Counted from the stretch's first letter, positions 27,501-42,500 are shown. The stretch: DNA of 64,000 nucleotides from Owenia fusiformis (GCA_903813345.2 CAIIXF020000003.1:30707248-30771247), one strand, 5' to 3'. A program made the numbers and translations. Notes: generated by a model not told the origin, from the sequence alone.

Positions 27501-30500
27501 TAACAATAATGAAGTTGAAATATAATACACCAACGAGAATTCAACAAAAGCATGAATCTTTAGATCCTGATTGGATACTTTGAAATATTGCTTATAGTCA
27601 TTTTGCTGACATATTATTTTTTGTTAAAGTTTGCTGATGGTCTGATTCATGACATTTAGATGTCACAAATTAATAATTTCATCATTGATATCTATCTTGA
27701 AAATTCTGATATTGATATTGAATTCATCATGACACAAACTACATGCAAATTCTGAAGTCATGAAAATAACATGTGTGAACGAAACTTGTTTTACAGTAGT
27801 CATAGATCCTGGTATTAAATCCGATATAAACTATTCCTGATTGTAATGGAAAACAAAAGGACTTTAAATAATAAAAGACACCCACAGGAATTCAAAATAA
27901 GCATGATTCTTCAAAATCTGATTGGACAATTAGACAGTTTAGTCATCAGAAGGAAGTTAATTACAACCTATTTAAACTGGAATTTCACACCCTGGAAACC
28001 AGAAACTTGCAGACACTTGCGATTGAACAAACGAGAGAAAAATAAATAAAAAATTCAACATTCTTCAACTTCAACTGAAATAAATCATAATCTTATAAAA
28101 TGGAAAACTTTGTATCACTGCTCTAATAGTTTTAATACTGGCGACTATGACACTCTCAAGACAGGTTCCAGTTGCTGGGCTTCAGGAGCTTCAGGCAGCC
28201 CCTGCAGGTCCAGGCGGTGCAAAACAACACTGTAGCTGCTGCAAAGGACATTCCACTTGTTCTGGTGACAACTGTAAATGTGGAGGATTGTTTGGTAAGA
28301 TTTTTTCACATCTCTGATAAGAACATGCAGTTGAAAATGTTGTTAAAATCTCTGAATAATACAATTTGACTCAATCATTCACTTTTCTGATTTTATATTT
28401 GCTTTGATCACTTTTATTTTTATGAGACCGCAATACTAGATTAGTATTAAGCACCAAGGTTGTGTCAGTAGAACAGAAAGCAGTTTTGAATTTTCATATG
28501 ATGTGATCTTAAAAAATCAAAGATTTTTCTGCCAAATAGGGCATTCTGAATTTTTGCATTATCTTAAATATTTCTACTCATTAATCAAGTTTTTAGAACA
28601 AAATCGCTGGAAGTCAAATGACACAAATAAAATATAGCCATTTTAACTTTTTTGTTGATTTTTGTCAAAGCAGGTAGATATCATTAGTAGATATGGCCAC
28701 ATGATGGCTGAAAATATTTATATTTATCAAAATAAACCTTGAAAATGTCCAAAAGGTTTACTTTCCACAATATAATTAGGTAGTATTTTAAGTCTTCAAG
28801 ATATTTTGTCAAGATAAAGGCAGGGTGTTTGTTTTACAGGGTGTCGATGCAGAAGCTGGTCAAGTGCACGCTCAATGGAGAAATCAGATTCATTGGATAA
28901 AGAAGACTTGGCTTTAATGGAAAAGGTGGAATCTGCTCTGTTGGAAAAAGCAGAATTTCCTCAAGAAACCACAATAGAAACCACAACAGTAGAAGAAATA
29001 TGAAACAAAGGTACATATTAAAACATTTGGCTCATGTATTAATCATTTTAGTTTATTCAAAGTACTATATTTAGAGGTTATGTCACTATCGTGGCATATA
29101 TGCCCGAGGTCACAGTGATATATGGCCCGACCTTGGGAGGGACATTGATCTCTGAGAACCGAGGGCATATGTGCCAAGATAGTGACATAAACGATTTATA
29201 ACATACCTATGATGATGTAGACTGGTCAGAGAGTACCGTTTTCTTATAGAATTGACAAACAAATGGTTTGAAAATGATTGAAATGAGTTTAGAAAAATTG
29301 CTCGCGCAGTTTTATCTTCGATTGATTGGTTATGACGTCAGCGCCTTGACCAATTAGAAAGTTAGAGGGCGCGGGCTTTTCAAAACTTATATTGGCCCGC
29401 TGTCTTGTGTACACTTTGCACTATACATCATCATGGGTATGTTATAAAATGTTTTATCCCATGATCACTACAATATTAGGTAGACTAGATAAAACAGCAT
29501 TGCCAAGGTGTAGAAAATCCCATCGAACATATTGTTATTTGTGGAATATTGGCAACCAACCATAATTTCTAAAGCTGGCAACCATAAAAGATGAACTGTT
29601 AAATAACAATGCACAGGGTGAACAATATCGTACCTAAAACATAGCAGTGTGGGCTTGATGACCTAAAAAGCAAGATAGCTGCAGAAAAAATAATCAGTTC
29701 AAGAACTTCTTACCATGTAACATGTGTAAAAATTTGAAGTAAATTCATTAAGTGGTTTTCCTGGAATCACAATAACTAGCTTGATCTAAGAAGTTCCAAA
29801 ATCACTGATGAAAAATTAATCAGCTCTAGAACTTCTTACCATGTATAATGACTGAAAATTTGAAGTAAATCCGTAATTAATAAGTGGTTTTCCTGGAATC
29901 ACGATGACAAGATTTATCTAAAAACTTCCAAGATGGCCGCCAGAATGCAAAATGGCCACCGAAAAGTTGATCAGCTCTAGAGCTTCTCAACATGTAATAT
30001 GTATGAAAATTTGAAGTAAATCCTTCAAGTGGTTTTTCTGGAATCGTGATGACAAGAAAGTGAGACGCGATTTATCTAAAAACCTCCACAATGCAAGATG
30101 CAAGATGGCCACTGAAAAGTTAATCAGCTCTAGAACTTCCTACCATGTAACATGTATGAAAATTTGAAGTAAATCTGTGAGTGGTTTTCCTGGAATCACA
30201 ATGACAAGATTTATCTAAAAACTTTCCAAGATGGCCGCCAGAATGCAAGATGGCCACCGAAAAGTTAATCAGCTCTAGAATTTCTCACCATGTAACATGT
30301 CTGAGAATTTGAAGTTAATCTGTCAATTGGTTTTCCTGGAATCGCGATGACATCAAAGTAAGACGCACCCGCCACCCGTCGAGCTGACTACGATAATAAA
30401 ATAAAAATACCATGCTTGCATACATTTACAAAGAAGTATCAACATAATTGTTTTATTACATTTTGAGTTGTTGAGCTGAGTTGAGTTGAGTTGCTCTGTA

Positions 30501-33500
30501 CCCTCTGTTACAAAGGACCAAGGCTGATACTACTATACATATATTAATAGTATATTCTGATTATTTCAGACTTGACAGAAGCAGCATGTTAATGTGATGC
30601 ACATTACTAAGGATCATCAAACTGGGAAAAAAAAACGGCTTATATGTGATGATTTAACTTTGAAACCTTGAAATAAACTGTACATGTATGTCATAATTGA
30701 ATAAATTTATATTCCAAAAATGTGTTTTAATCTTGATTTTTTTTGAGTGAAGAGAAAACTGAGGATTTGAATTTAAAATACCCATTGATATAATGTCAGA
30801 TTATGTCAATCATTATACATTTATGGACACCCTGTGTATCTTGATCTAATCAGAATTTCAGTCATTGTATTTTATGCATTCATAAGCATCAGGCATTCAT
30901 AACAAATATCACCTCGCATTAAAGGTCATGAAAAATGACTTCAATAACAGTACAGTGTATTATTTTGATGTTGAGTGTATTCAGGGCGCAGGTAAACCTG
31001 CATCTCATTATGTGATAGCATTGCTTTTTAGAGTAAGTCTGGCATTGCTTTTTAGTATTCCCAGAGGTGATATGCAGTAGACTATTTTTATCCAGTGTTG
31101 ATAGTCAAATAGCTGTACAAATGAACAGGAGGTAAACAAAGGAAACAATATCTAAAAAAAATTAACCACATTTTGGACGTTGATTTTTTGACAACCTTTA
31201 AAAGCTTTGATCAATGAAGGAACTAAATTAAATAAACTTAAGAAAAAGGGGAAGAAACCCCCCTCACCTGAACAAGATCTTCTATCTTATCTAATAAGGC
31301 ATTCAGCATATCAGACTGCAATTTCCCCAGTTCATCAGCCCACATAGCAAATGCTGGTAGTAAGACCTGGTGGGCCACAAATGACACCTTTTCATCACTA
31401 TCATGCAGCCCTGTCCATAGAAGCTGGGATCCCTGAAATACATAGAAGTAAATATATTATAAGTCAAATGCTGGCAATAAGACCTGGTGGGCCACAAACG
31501 ATACCCTTTCATCACTATCACGAAGCCCTGTCTACAGGAGCTGGGATCCCTGAAATACATAGAAGTAAATATATTATATCATAAGTCAAAAACTGGCAAT
31601 AAGACCTGGTGGGCCACAAATGACACCTTTTCATCACTATCATGAAGCCCAGTCCATAGAAGCTGGGATCCCTGAAATACATAGGAGTAAATATATTATA
31701 GCGTTGCCGGAAGTGATGCATTGTGGGTGATGTGTTAAATAAATGATTACTGATATAAGTACACTAAATGTGTAATGATTCTATGAATAAAAGTGCAAAA
31801 TTTGCCTAAGTGTGTGTACTACTCATAACAATGTGAATATGAAATCACATATAGCAAGTAAAGCAGTTAATTGTAATAAAGGTAGCGTGTAGATTTGTTT
31901 GCATTGATATTTACATTTGTGATTATGTAAAATGTAATTAAGCCTCATAAAGAGGCATGAAGCTTTTATGTATTTTGTAATATTGTAATTGTGGGATGAA
32001 AAGAAAGTATATCTTCAGCTATTTATTAAGCTGTACGTCCATCAAATGTATCTCTTCTGTCTCACTGAGGAATCATTGAAGTGGTAATGTGAGATATACA
32101 CATAGGTTATAGGTCTCGAGCATATGCAGGCATCATAAAATGCATTACGTCCATGACAGGCGCCTCGTCACAGACTGACATCAAAGTGGATTCCTGGTAA
32201 GACCCGTGCCCTCAGCTAGTCATCTCATCAATTAACATCATCATAGAAATCCTGGTTCATCAAAGACTTGGAAATATACCTCGCATATACTGAGCCCTGG
32301 AGATGCGATATATTGAAACAGTGGCTTCAAGTTTCTAGAGCATTACTCTGCTGAGTGAAGCACTAATATAGGATGCTGAATTTTACAACACTTGTTGAAT
32401 AATTTGACAAGGCCTTTAAATACGTGAGTGTTACATGGGACCTTTAAATACTGAATTGTCAAATATCCTTGTACAGGATATAAATTAATACAGGGCCTTT
32501 AAGTGATTTGACAAATATCCTTGGACAGGATACGAATTTATACAGGGCCTTTAATTGACAAATATCCTTGGACAGGATACGAATTTATACAGGGCCTTTA
32601 ATTGACAAATATCCTTGGACAGGATAATCATATGAAATAAATTCACACGGGGTCTTTAAATATTCTTGTACAGAATATATTATGTGAAGACATCGGCATC
32701 TGGTCGTTTGGCTCAAGCATCAACCCCGGGTGTTGGTCTCATCGAATATCCCCGGGTGATTTCTATCTTTCCTTTTCCATCCTTATTTCTCATAGAAAAC
32801 ACCAACAAAACTGAATTTAACTTTCTATATACATCTATTTACACTTTATATACGTTTTCCCACCCCCCTAGTACATAATTCGTGTTCAGTCGTTACATTC
32901 TAGCTCAAATTCTACGGAGCTCAAAGTTTTCCAACTTCCCGCTCGAAAAAGTGTTTTCTCTCTCTTTTGTGCATTGCGCATGTCCAAGACGCCACAAATG
33001 GCAATTGACGCACCGCGCATGCGTCCCGGAAGTTAAGAAAGTCTAAACTTCCGGTAAAAACAAACGTGAACATTTTATGTTTACACTTGAAAATGAGAAG
33101 ATAGTAAGAGATTACATTAATATAAAATGATATAAGAATGCTGAAATATAATGCAAATACATGATTGAACTAATGAATTGAACAGTTGAAGGTAAGAAAG
33201 TATGGCACGTAAAAGATCGAGTGAAGTGAAGTGAAGTGAAATGAATTTGTAAATTTTCTGAGTTCCTAAAAATGCTACATTACTCCCCTCTTAGATTCTT
33301 CGTCCCGAAGAATCACTATAATTGTAAATCCGAACATTTACATTGAATTCATTTAAAATTGTTGTAGTTATAATATCATGCATGCAATAACAATACTGGA
33401 ACTATGTTTATAATGGCATGCAATGTCGAGACTGGATACAATGTTCATAATGACATGCGATGTCGAGACTGGATACAATGTTCATAATGGCATGCGATAT

Positions 33501-36500
33501 CGAGACTGGATACAATGTTCATAATGGCATGCGATGTTGAGACTGGATACAATGTTCATAATGGCATGCGATGTTGAGACTGGATACAATGTTCATAATG
33601 GCATGCGATGTCGAGACTGGATACAATGCTCATAATGGCATGCGATGTCGAGACTGGATGCAATGTCTATAATGGCATGCGATGTCGAGACTGGATGCAA
33701 TGTCTATGATAGGATTCTACAATGCTAAAGTCTAGAAAGGTTCCATCGGATCCTCTTCTTTGTGGTCATCTCTTAGCGATGGCTAAATAAAACTTTAGCA
33801 AAGTTTCCTTAAAATGTTCATTAGTTTCCCAGAGTGTCCCTTTCAATCGCTTGAACATCTGGTTATGTATTATTGGATCGTGTAATTGTATGTCTAGTTG
33901 GTCCTATTTCATTCCCCATAGAATCCTTAAGTAGCATCTCATCGCCTTTCATTCATGACTCCAGTGATTGATATTGGCAATCATTTGGAGTTCTCCTCAT
34001 TGTGGTATCCACTACGGCAGGTCGCTAATAGTTTCTGATGGACTGGTAGGGAGCCACTTCAATAGTATACGGATCGCCATTTTGGTATGGACATCAGATG
34101 GCTACCTCTTTTCATGTATTCTGGCTGGCATCTGATTGAGTTTAGGATGCATACAAACATCTTCTTCTATCAGGTATGGGTTACTCCTCGTAACTTTCGG
34201 GCGACTCACAGCTTATGGTTGATTGGCATTGAGCATTTGTGACATATGGTACATCACATAGTTATAAATTGTGTTATGTGACTTCTCTCATCAATGGGAG
34301 CTTCTATACAAATAGGTGCTTGGATATGGCTATTTATTGGCTAGCACTGACCCCTTGTGGCATATGAATTATGATACTGTACATCATTTACAAAATGTGT
34401 GGTGTGACTTCTATCGTCAATGGGAGCTCCTATACCAATAGGTGCTTGGATATGGTTAATGGCTGGTTGGCTCTGAGCATTTCTAACATATGGTACATTA
34501 TCTACAAGTTGTGTGCTGTGACTTCTATCGTCAATGGAAGCTCCTATACCAATAGGTGCTTGGATATGGCTAATGGCTGGTTGGCTCTGAGCACTTCTAA
34601 CATATGGTACATTATACTCCTATACCAATAGGAGTTGGACATGCACACTATGCTGTTGTGGACGGACATCTTCCTGCTGAACTAGCAAACTTTCCCTGTG
34701 GTTCAGGGCGGAAAGGCACCTCATCAGTGATATTTGTGTATCCCAACTGACTAGATCCCGCATCTAGAACTGTTATCTTCTTTCGGCTGACAGAAGTGGA
34801 TGAAGATGTCCCAGCATCTGCCCTGGAACATGTAATAAATGCCTTCCCGGTTGTTCCAGAGTAATCTTCTGTCCGGGTACAGAAGCGGTGTGTGCATGGT
34901 ACTGTATTTACAGAAGAACCATTCCTGCTAACACCTCTAGTTTGATCAGTACATGAAGGTAGCATGTGATTGGAACTTATGGAATTATTTACACTATGTA
35001 CAGACATATTATCATTTGGTTCATTGGATTTATTTATCAGATTTTCAGTAACATTGGCCTTTGGAATATCCCCTGTCCGGGAATCTGAGGCTCGTCGTTT
35101 AAGGAATTGAACAATATTTTCTCAGAAGTGATTGTTCGTTTTCATCCAGATATTTTCTTCCTTTCCCTATGTCAGCAAGTTGCTGTTGAACTTAACTTCA
35201 GACAGATCATCACCCTCTTGATTCTGAGTTTTCCTCTTACATCACTGTTTTGGTTACGTTACTGGTTAGATGAGATCCCACCGCTGCCACCAATTATAGC
35301 GTTGCCGGAAGTGATGCATTGTGGGTGATGTGTTAAATAAATGATTACTGATATAAGTACACTAAATGTGTAATGATTCTATGAATAAAAGTGCAAAATT
35401 TGCCTAAGTGTGTGTACTACTCATAACAATGTGAATATGAAATCACATATAGCAAGTAAAGCAGTTAATTGTAATAAAGGTAGCGTGTAGATTTGTTTGC
35501 ATTGATATTTACATTTGTGATTATGTAAAATGTAATTAAGCCTCATAAAGAGGCATGAAGCTTTTATGTATTTTGTAATATTGTAATTGTGGGATGAAAA
35601 GAAAGTATATCTTCAGCTATTTATTAAGCTGTACGTCCATCAAATGTATCTCTTCTGTCTCACTGAGGAATCATTGAAGTGGTAATGTGAGATATACACA
35701 TAGGTTATAGGTCTCGAGCATATGCAGGCATCATAAAATGCATTACGTCCATGACAGGCGCCTCGTCACAGACTGACATCAAAGTGGATTCCTGGTAAGA
35801 CCCGTGCCCTCAGCTAGTCATCTCATCAATTAACATCATCATAGAAATCCTGGTTCATCAAAGACTTGGAAATATACCTCGCATATACTGAGCCCTGGAG
35901 ATGCGATATATTGAAACAGTGGCTTCAAGTTTCTAGAGCATTACTCTGCTGAGTGAAGCACTAATATAGGATGCTGAATTTTACAACACTTGTTGAATAA
36001 TTTGACAAGGCCTTTAAATACGTGAGTGTTACATGGGACCTTTAAATACTGAATTGTCAAATATCCTTGTACAGGATATAAATTAATACAGGGCCTTTAA
36101 GTGATTTGACAAATATCCTTGGACAGGATACGAATTTATACAGGGCCTTTAATTGACAAATATCCTTGGACAGGATACGAATTTATACAGGGCCTTTAAT
36201 TGACAAATATCCTTGGACAGGATAATCATATGAAATAAATTCACACGGGGTCTTTAAATATTCTTGTACAGAATATATTATGTGAAGACATCGGCATCTG
36301 GTCGTTTGGCTCAAGCATCAACCCCGGGTGTTGGTCTCATCGAATATCCCCGGGTGATTTCTATCTTTCCTTTTCCATCCTTATTTCTCATAGAAAACAC
36401 CAACAAAACTGAATTTAACTTTCTATATACATCTATTTACACTTTATATACGTTTTCCCACCCCCCTAGTACATAATTCGTGTTCAGTCGTTACATTCTA

Positions 36501-39500
36501 GCTCAAATTCTACGGAGCTCAAAGTTTTCCAACTTCCCGCTCGAAAAAGTGTTTTCTCTCTCTTTTGTGCATTGCGCATGTCCAAGACGCCACAAATGGC
36601 AATTGACGCACCGCGCATGCGTCCCGGAAGTTAAGAAAGTCTAAACTTCCGGTAAAAACAAACGTGAACATTTTATGTTTACACTTGAAAATGAGAAGAT
36701 AGTAAGAGATTACATTAATATAAAATGATATAAGAATGCTGAAATATAATGCAAATACATGATTGAACTAATGAATTGAACAGTTGAAGGTAAGAAAGTA
36801 TGGCACGTAAAAGATCGAGTGAAGTGAAGTGAAGTGAAATGAATTTGTAAATTTTCTGAGTTCCTAAAAATGCTACAATATTATAAGTCAAATGCTGGTA
36901 GTATAAGACCTGGTGGGCCACAAATGACACCTTTTCATCACTATCATGAAGCCCAGTCCACAGGAGCTGGGAGCCCTTAAATACATAGAAGTAAATATAT
37001 TATAAGTCAAATGCTGGCAATAAGACCTGGTGGGCCACAAATGACACCTTTTCATCACTATCATGAAGTCCTGTCCACAGGAGCTGGGATCCCTTAAATA
37101 CATAGAAGTAAATATATTATAAGTCAAATGCTGGCAATAAGACCTGGTGGGCCACAAATGACACCTTTTCATCACTATCATGAAGTCCTGTCCACAGGAG
37201 CTGGGATCCCTTAAATACATAGAAGTAAATACATTATAAGTCAAATGCTGGCAATAAGACCTGGTGGGCCACAAATGACACCTTTTCATCACTATCATGA
37301 AGTCCTGTCCATAGAAGCTGGGATCCCTGAAACACATAGAAGTAAATGTATTTTAAGTCAAATACTGGCAATAAGACCTGGTGGGCCACAAATGACCCCT
37401 TTTCATCACTATCATGAAGTCCTGTCCACAGGAGCTGGGATCCCTGAAACACATAGGAGTAAATATATTATAAGTCAAATGCTGGTAGTAAGACCTGGTG
37501 GGCCACAAATGAAACCTTTTCATCACTATCATGAAGCCAAGTCCATAGAAGCTGGGATCCCTGAAATACATAGGAGTAAATATATTATAAGTCAAATGCT
37601 GGCAATAAGACCTGGTGGGCCACAAATGACACCTTTTCATCACTATCATGAAGCCAAGTCCATAGAAGCTGGGATCCCTGAAATACATAGGAGTAAATAT
37701 ATTATAAGTCAAATGCTGGCAATAAGACCTGGTGGGCCACAAATGACACCTTTTCATCACTATCATGAAGCCCAGTCCACAGGAGCTGGGATCCCTGAAA
37801 CACATAGGAGTAAATATATTATAAGTCAAATGCTGGTAGTAAGACCTGGTGGGCCACAAATGACACCTTTTCATCACTATCATGAAGCCCTGTCCACAGG
37901 AGCTGGGATCCCTTAAATACACAGAAGTAAATATATTATGAGTAGTAATTATATAGTAAATACATTATACAAAGTGCAAGGGTAGACTAAAAGATATCAT
38001 AAATAAAGAAAACATGAAGAGAACATTTAAATCATTTTGAATGATAAATTGAATAACGTAGTATTTAATGTCACAGTGATACTTACATATATGAGGGCTA
38101 TACAATAAAATTTATAAATACCCTGCCATGCCATTGCAACTTTTTCTAATCTTATGTTTCTGTTATACTTGATATTTTTTGTTGGACCATAGGGTCGATG
38201 TTTGAAATGTTGAAATTCTGTGAACTGTGGGATTTAGTGAAAACCAAAAATTTTAGAGAAATATTATGAGAACTTTATGATTAACCCTCGTGCAAATATA
38301 CAAACTTCGCGACTGACTAAATTAGATGAAAAGAGTTTACTAAATGCAGTATCTGGTTTAATTCAATGCATGTATAAAGAATTAACAGTTGCATATACTT
38401 GGAGGTAGGTATGTCTAGTTTTTTATGTCTAGTAGCTATGTCTAGGCTAATGGTTGAGCAATAGGGATCGAAACCAGCCATAGTTTTCTCCTGATGACAA
38501 TTGTGAATTGTTGTGTTTTACGGATTATGATGACGGCTTTGCGAACGGATGTTGACCCTCTGAATTGCGTATGGACTTGGAGGGATATATAGGGTCTACT
38601 TTTCTTATGACAGATTTACACTTACAGTTTGCTTTTCTTGTTGGGTTTCTTTAAAGGCCCCATATAAAGTTTAACCCACTTTGGCTTATATTGTAGTCTT
38701 ACCCAATGTTATCAAAGTGTGATATGTGAAACTTTTTTTTTAAATTTCAAAAAGTGGTTTTTGATAGACTTTTTGTTCCAAAATTTGTGCATTTATTTAA
38801 AACCAACTTTTAGAGGTCACTCATATCTTCTAATTAGCCACAATTCATACCAATGCATAGCATTCATCCTCCCATGTTTTTTGCCGAAAGAATTAAGAAA
38901 ATCGGTTCATAAATAAGCGAGAAATGAACTTATCAGTGCATGAAAATGGTTCTGAGAAAAATGCATTTCAAAATTTTAGTTCTCATAGAAACCAATGGTA
39001 TAATGATATCTAAAACATAATTTATTCTTCCTTTTAACCTGGTTAGACAATCAACATTGGTGTTTTATGAAAGTCTAACATATTTAGAAAAGATTGACAT
39101 CGAAAAAAAAAATTCTAAAAATTTCTGAAATTTTTTTCTAAAGTTTTTGGTACCTTAGTGACATCACTAATGTTTCAAAATATTTTTGATATGTTAAAAC
39201 ATTGAAGTGGCCCATTAAATATGGCATTTTATTATTGAAATTGTGTGTCCTTTGTTCAACCTCTGCATTGGTGTTAAAAAGATAATCTTTTTTGAAATGC
39301 ATTAAGAAATATTTGATGATTAAGAAATTTCAACTTTTTTTGAAAAATGGCGGGAAATTTGAATATTTGAGAAATGAAATGCTCACAACTTTTTTTCAAA
39401 ATTTTTTTTTGTTCAAAAATCTCTAAAATCACTTTTTAGGTCCTGACAAATAGTAAATGAATGATAAAAAAATATTTTCAAACTTTAGACTTCATGAAAG

Positions 39501-42500
39501 GTGCAGTTTGCAACTCTCAGTTAAGTAGAATTTTGTAATAACAGTCAAAGGAAATCTGAACAACTGCAGTGTACTTTCTGTGGTAATTAAATGGTTATTA
39601 CATTTTAGTAGACCAGATTCGAGTAGAAATAATCATTAAATATTCAAAATCCAGAAAAAGTGATATTACATTTGAAATCTACTTATAAAATTACATCTAG
39701 AAATGAAGTTTTAAAAAGTGTTTTTTTTTGATTTTCATTGAAAATGTGACTTCTAGGTCGGGGAGATTCTCCATAGAGCCAACGTTATAAAACACAAAAG
39801 GTGAAATATCTTTTCATGTATTGGACAGATAGTATCTTCCTTTTCTGGATTTATTTTAATTTGTTTAACTATCAGACACATAAGGGTGATTTGAAAACTG
39901 AACTACTAAAACTGCTGAATATTCAAGTTTAAGGAAATTTTCTAATACCTACCATGTTATCTAACCCGAATTAGCCACCTGGTGGTGAAACTGGAAACTA
40001 CCTACTCGCATCTGGGTAATTGGCATTTCATTATTAGTATTAGCAGACATACATGAAAACTTATGGCAAGAGTTTATTTTACATTAGTTTTTAGATTTTT
40101 AACATACAGCTTTGAGATTTTACCAACATACAAGAGTATAAAGTCTATTGGTTAATAATTAAGTCAGCATGATGACTATTTTGAATACTGTATATTTGAA
40201 CATCTGTCTAACACCCCAGCGGTCTTTAATGTGAATACAGACAGATTTTCACTATAGAAAGACTGAATAAACATGATTCACTTCATGTTATTGTTTCTTC
40301 TGTTTTGTTTTGACACGTGACTCAAGTGCATCTGTTGACTTCACCTCTCAAGGTCAATTACAACTTTTTACAAAATTGAGCAAAATTAATACAGTTTCTG
40401 TCTCCTTTCAAGCTGTGTTGGTCAACAGGTATGTTTACCTTGTATTTGATGTCCTGCTTTTGAATTCTAATCAGGATGGAAGTGTGCCTTAACTTGCAAA
40501 ACCATGGGCCTCATGATTTTGAGTGTGAGTTCTATTTCAACCTGTCTGACACCCTCAAATGCTCTGGCAATGTTAAGGCCAAGGTGCATGTTGGAATTGT
40601 TTTGCAATTTCGAAAAGTAAATCACTGAATATTCTAGTTATTCAAACATTCTGAAGAATTATCAACCCTCAATTATTAGTATTAGTCTAGATACACTAAT
40701 GCATCTTTTGTGCAATAATGAAAGATGTAGATGATGTGTGGAATGAGTTATGTTTATCTGAAAATAGCACATGGTCATGAAATTTCATCAAAGTGCAACC
40801 TGACCTTAACACCAACATTTTTTCTACCAGGACTGTACTGTAGTATGTATCAGACAGTCTGTCAACCTTACATGTATGTTTTAACCAACTATTTTCCAAT
40901 TTTTTCCATAAATACAGCTCCCATAAGGCTGAGATATGGCAGGTATTATCAAGCTCCATGGAGACTACACATCTCAGCCAGTGAGAGCTTTGGGGATTAT
41001 GCTGAAGGCATGCAACATTCCATTTGAATTTGTCTACTGGAGTTTTGAAAAAGGAAAACGTAAGTATATTCATGACCAATTCAGTTTTTTTTGACAATGG
41101 AACACATAGGAATAACATTATTATACAGGGCAAGTCAAAAAATATCCACATTTTTATTTCGCTGTAATTTCCAAATTTTTTTCCCATATGGATGCAACAT
41201 TTAAGTTTATTTCCAAAAATATATACTGCAATTGCAAAAACACATACTGTAGGTATATTTCAATGAAAATGGTTTAAATACACAAATGGTATAAATGCAA
41301 ATTCTCTGCAATTTCCAAAGCTTTAGCCATTTTGAAAATTATAATAATCCGTTTTTATAAATTATTTTTTAGAATTCTACTAATGCCAGGAGTATTTTGT
41401 TTATTTTGTAGTTGAACTGCATTCCCCTGCAACAATTCTATTATATTTTTATGTTTTATAGATAAAAGTGAAGAGTATACCAAACTAAACCCGCTTCAAC
41501 GTGTACCAACCTTAGAAGTTGAGGGTTTCCCAAACATAATAGAAAGGTATAGATGTCTTATTTTTGTATGTTTACTTTGTATTCTGTATTACATTAACAT
41601 GTGCTTTTGAATAGTGAATAACAACATTGTACTTTTTCAATTTGCCATTGAGTGTATCAGTATAATACATACAGGGTGTTCAATATGTACAGGTGCAGGT
41701 CACAATTATTACAATATATCTATCATACAGTGGTGTATTCTAGGCCCATAACTTCGAGAAAAGAACAAGTCACATAATATGCAGTTTAAAGAGAGAATCA
41801 GATATAGCGAGAAGCCTAACAAAAAATTGTTTCAATTTTAGAATTTTTCTAGCTTATGTCATTCCTTTTCATGTCTATTTTCTAAAAATCCCTGAAGTGC
41901 ATACTTTATTTCAGGAAAACTAAAGATTTTTACGAATCATGTATTATTTTTCTATGAGAATGGTTACCATTCTTATTACTTGGAAGAATTTAAAACAATT
42001 TCACCCATTTTTGCACTTTGAATTCATAATAACTTCACTTATTTATAACATATCGTGAATCTTTTTGGAGATCTTGTATTTGATATTGTAAGGAATACAT
42101 TGGTAGGTCAATTGTACATGCTGCTTGTAATTTTGTCACCCCCATATATCTGATTCTGCCTTTTAGTGTCCAATTAATCATGTTAAAAACTCTAGATCAA
42201 AGATTTCGACACTTGAAATATAATGCTTTCAAAGATCAGTCAAAGATCTCATTTAAAGATCAGTAGGACTGACTGAGCCCTAAAAATTGTAAAACTTGTT
42301 TTTCAATGTTATTTTCAACTAGTAGTTCAGTATTATTCCTGTCCAAATGAAGTATCATGTACATATTTCTGACTCCAGCAATGTAGCCTTTCAACTGACA
42401 AACTGTAAAACTAGTTTTCAATGTTCTTTCCAACTATCAAGTCAGTACTGTGCTAATCTATAAATTAAACACCATTTACATATTTCTCACTAGCAATGCA

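Larger units (their letters stand above)
31697..36877 (-). mobile_element. Non-autonomous LTR retrotransposon with near-identical LTRs
   Basis: It is 5181 bp long and is read on the minus strand, like RELCH. The LTRs at 31697-33279 and 35295-36877 are 1583 bp each with a constant offset of 3598 and no differences that I noticed. Ends are TGTAGC and GCTATA in the sense strand. The primer-binding site (35275-35292) is the reverse complement of ATCCCACCGCTGCCACCA, the 3' end of tRNA-Leu plus CCA. The polypurine tract is AAGAGGGGAGTAA beside the 3' LTR. The target duplication is AT-rich, 4-6 bp. Only about 2 kb lies inside, with no protease, reverse transcriptase or integrase. Confidence 0.9.
31433..37935 (-). 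repeat. 117-bp minisatellite built from a RELCH acceptor and exon start, split by an LTR element
   Basis: About two units lie at 31433-31696 and about nine at 36878-37935, with the retroelement 31697-36877 between them. On the minus strand each unit has the acceptor TATTTCAG or TATTTAAG, about 28 codons of exon (GSQLLWTGLHDSDE to LLPAF) and then an in-frame stop (D-L-stop) and an AT linker. The period is 39 codons, so both strands show long false frames. Confidence 0.93.

Noticed and set aside
32666-36476. Two identical 70-residue frames
   Set aside because: They are the same chance frame in the two LTRs.
36888-37922. Long open frames (up to 223 residues) on both strands
   Set aside because: The 117-bp unit is 39 codons, so frames stay open in the array. 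Only the exon at 31268-31432 is supported as RELCH coding sequence.
40696-41187. A 163-residue minus-strand frame
   Set aside because: It lies antisense to GST-A exon 1 and its flanks, without splice sites or a recognisable domain. The plus strand explains the sequence.
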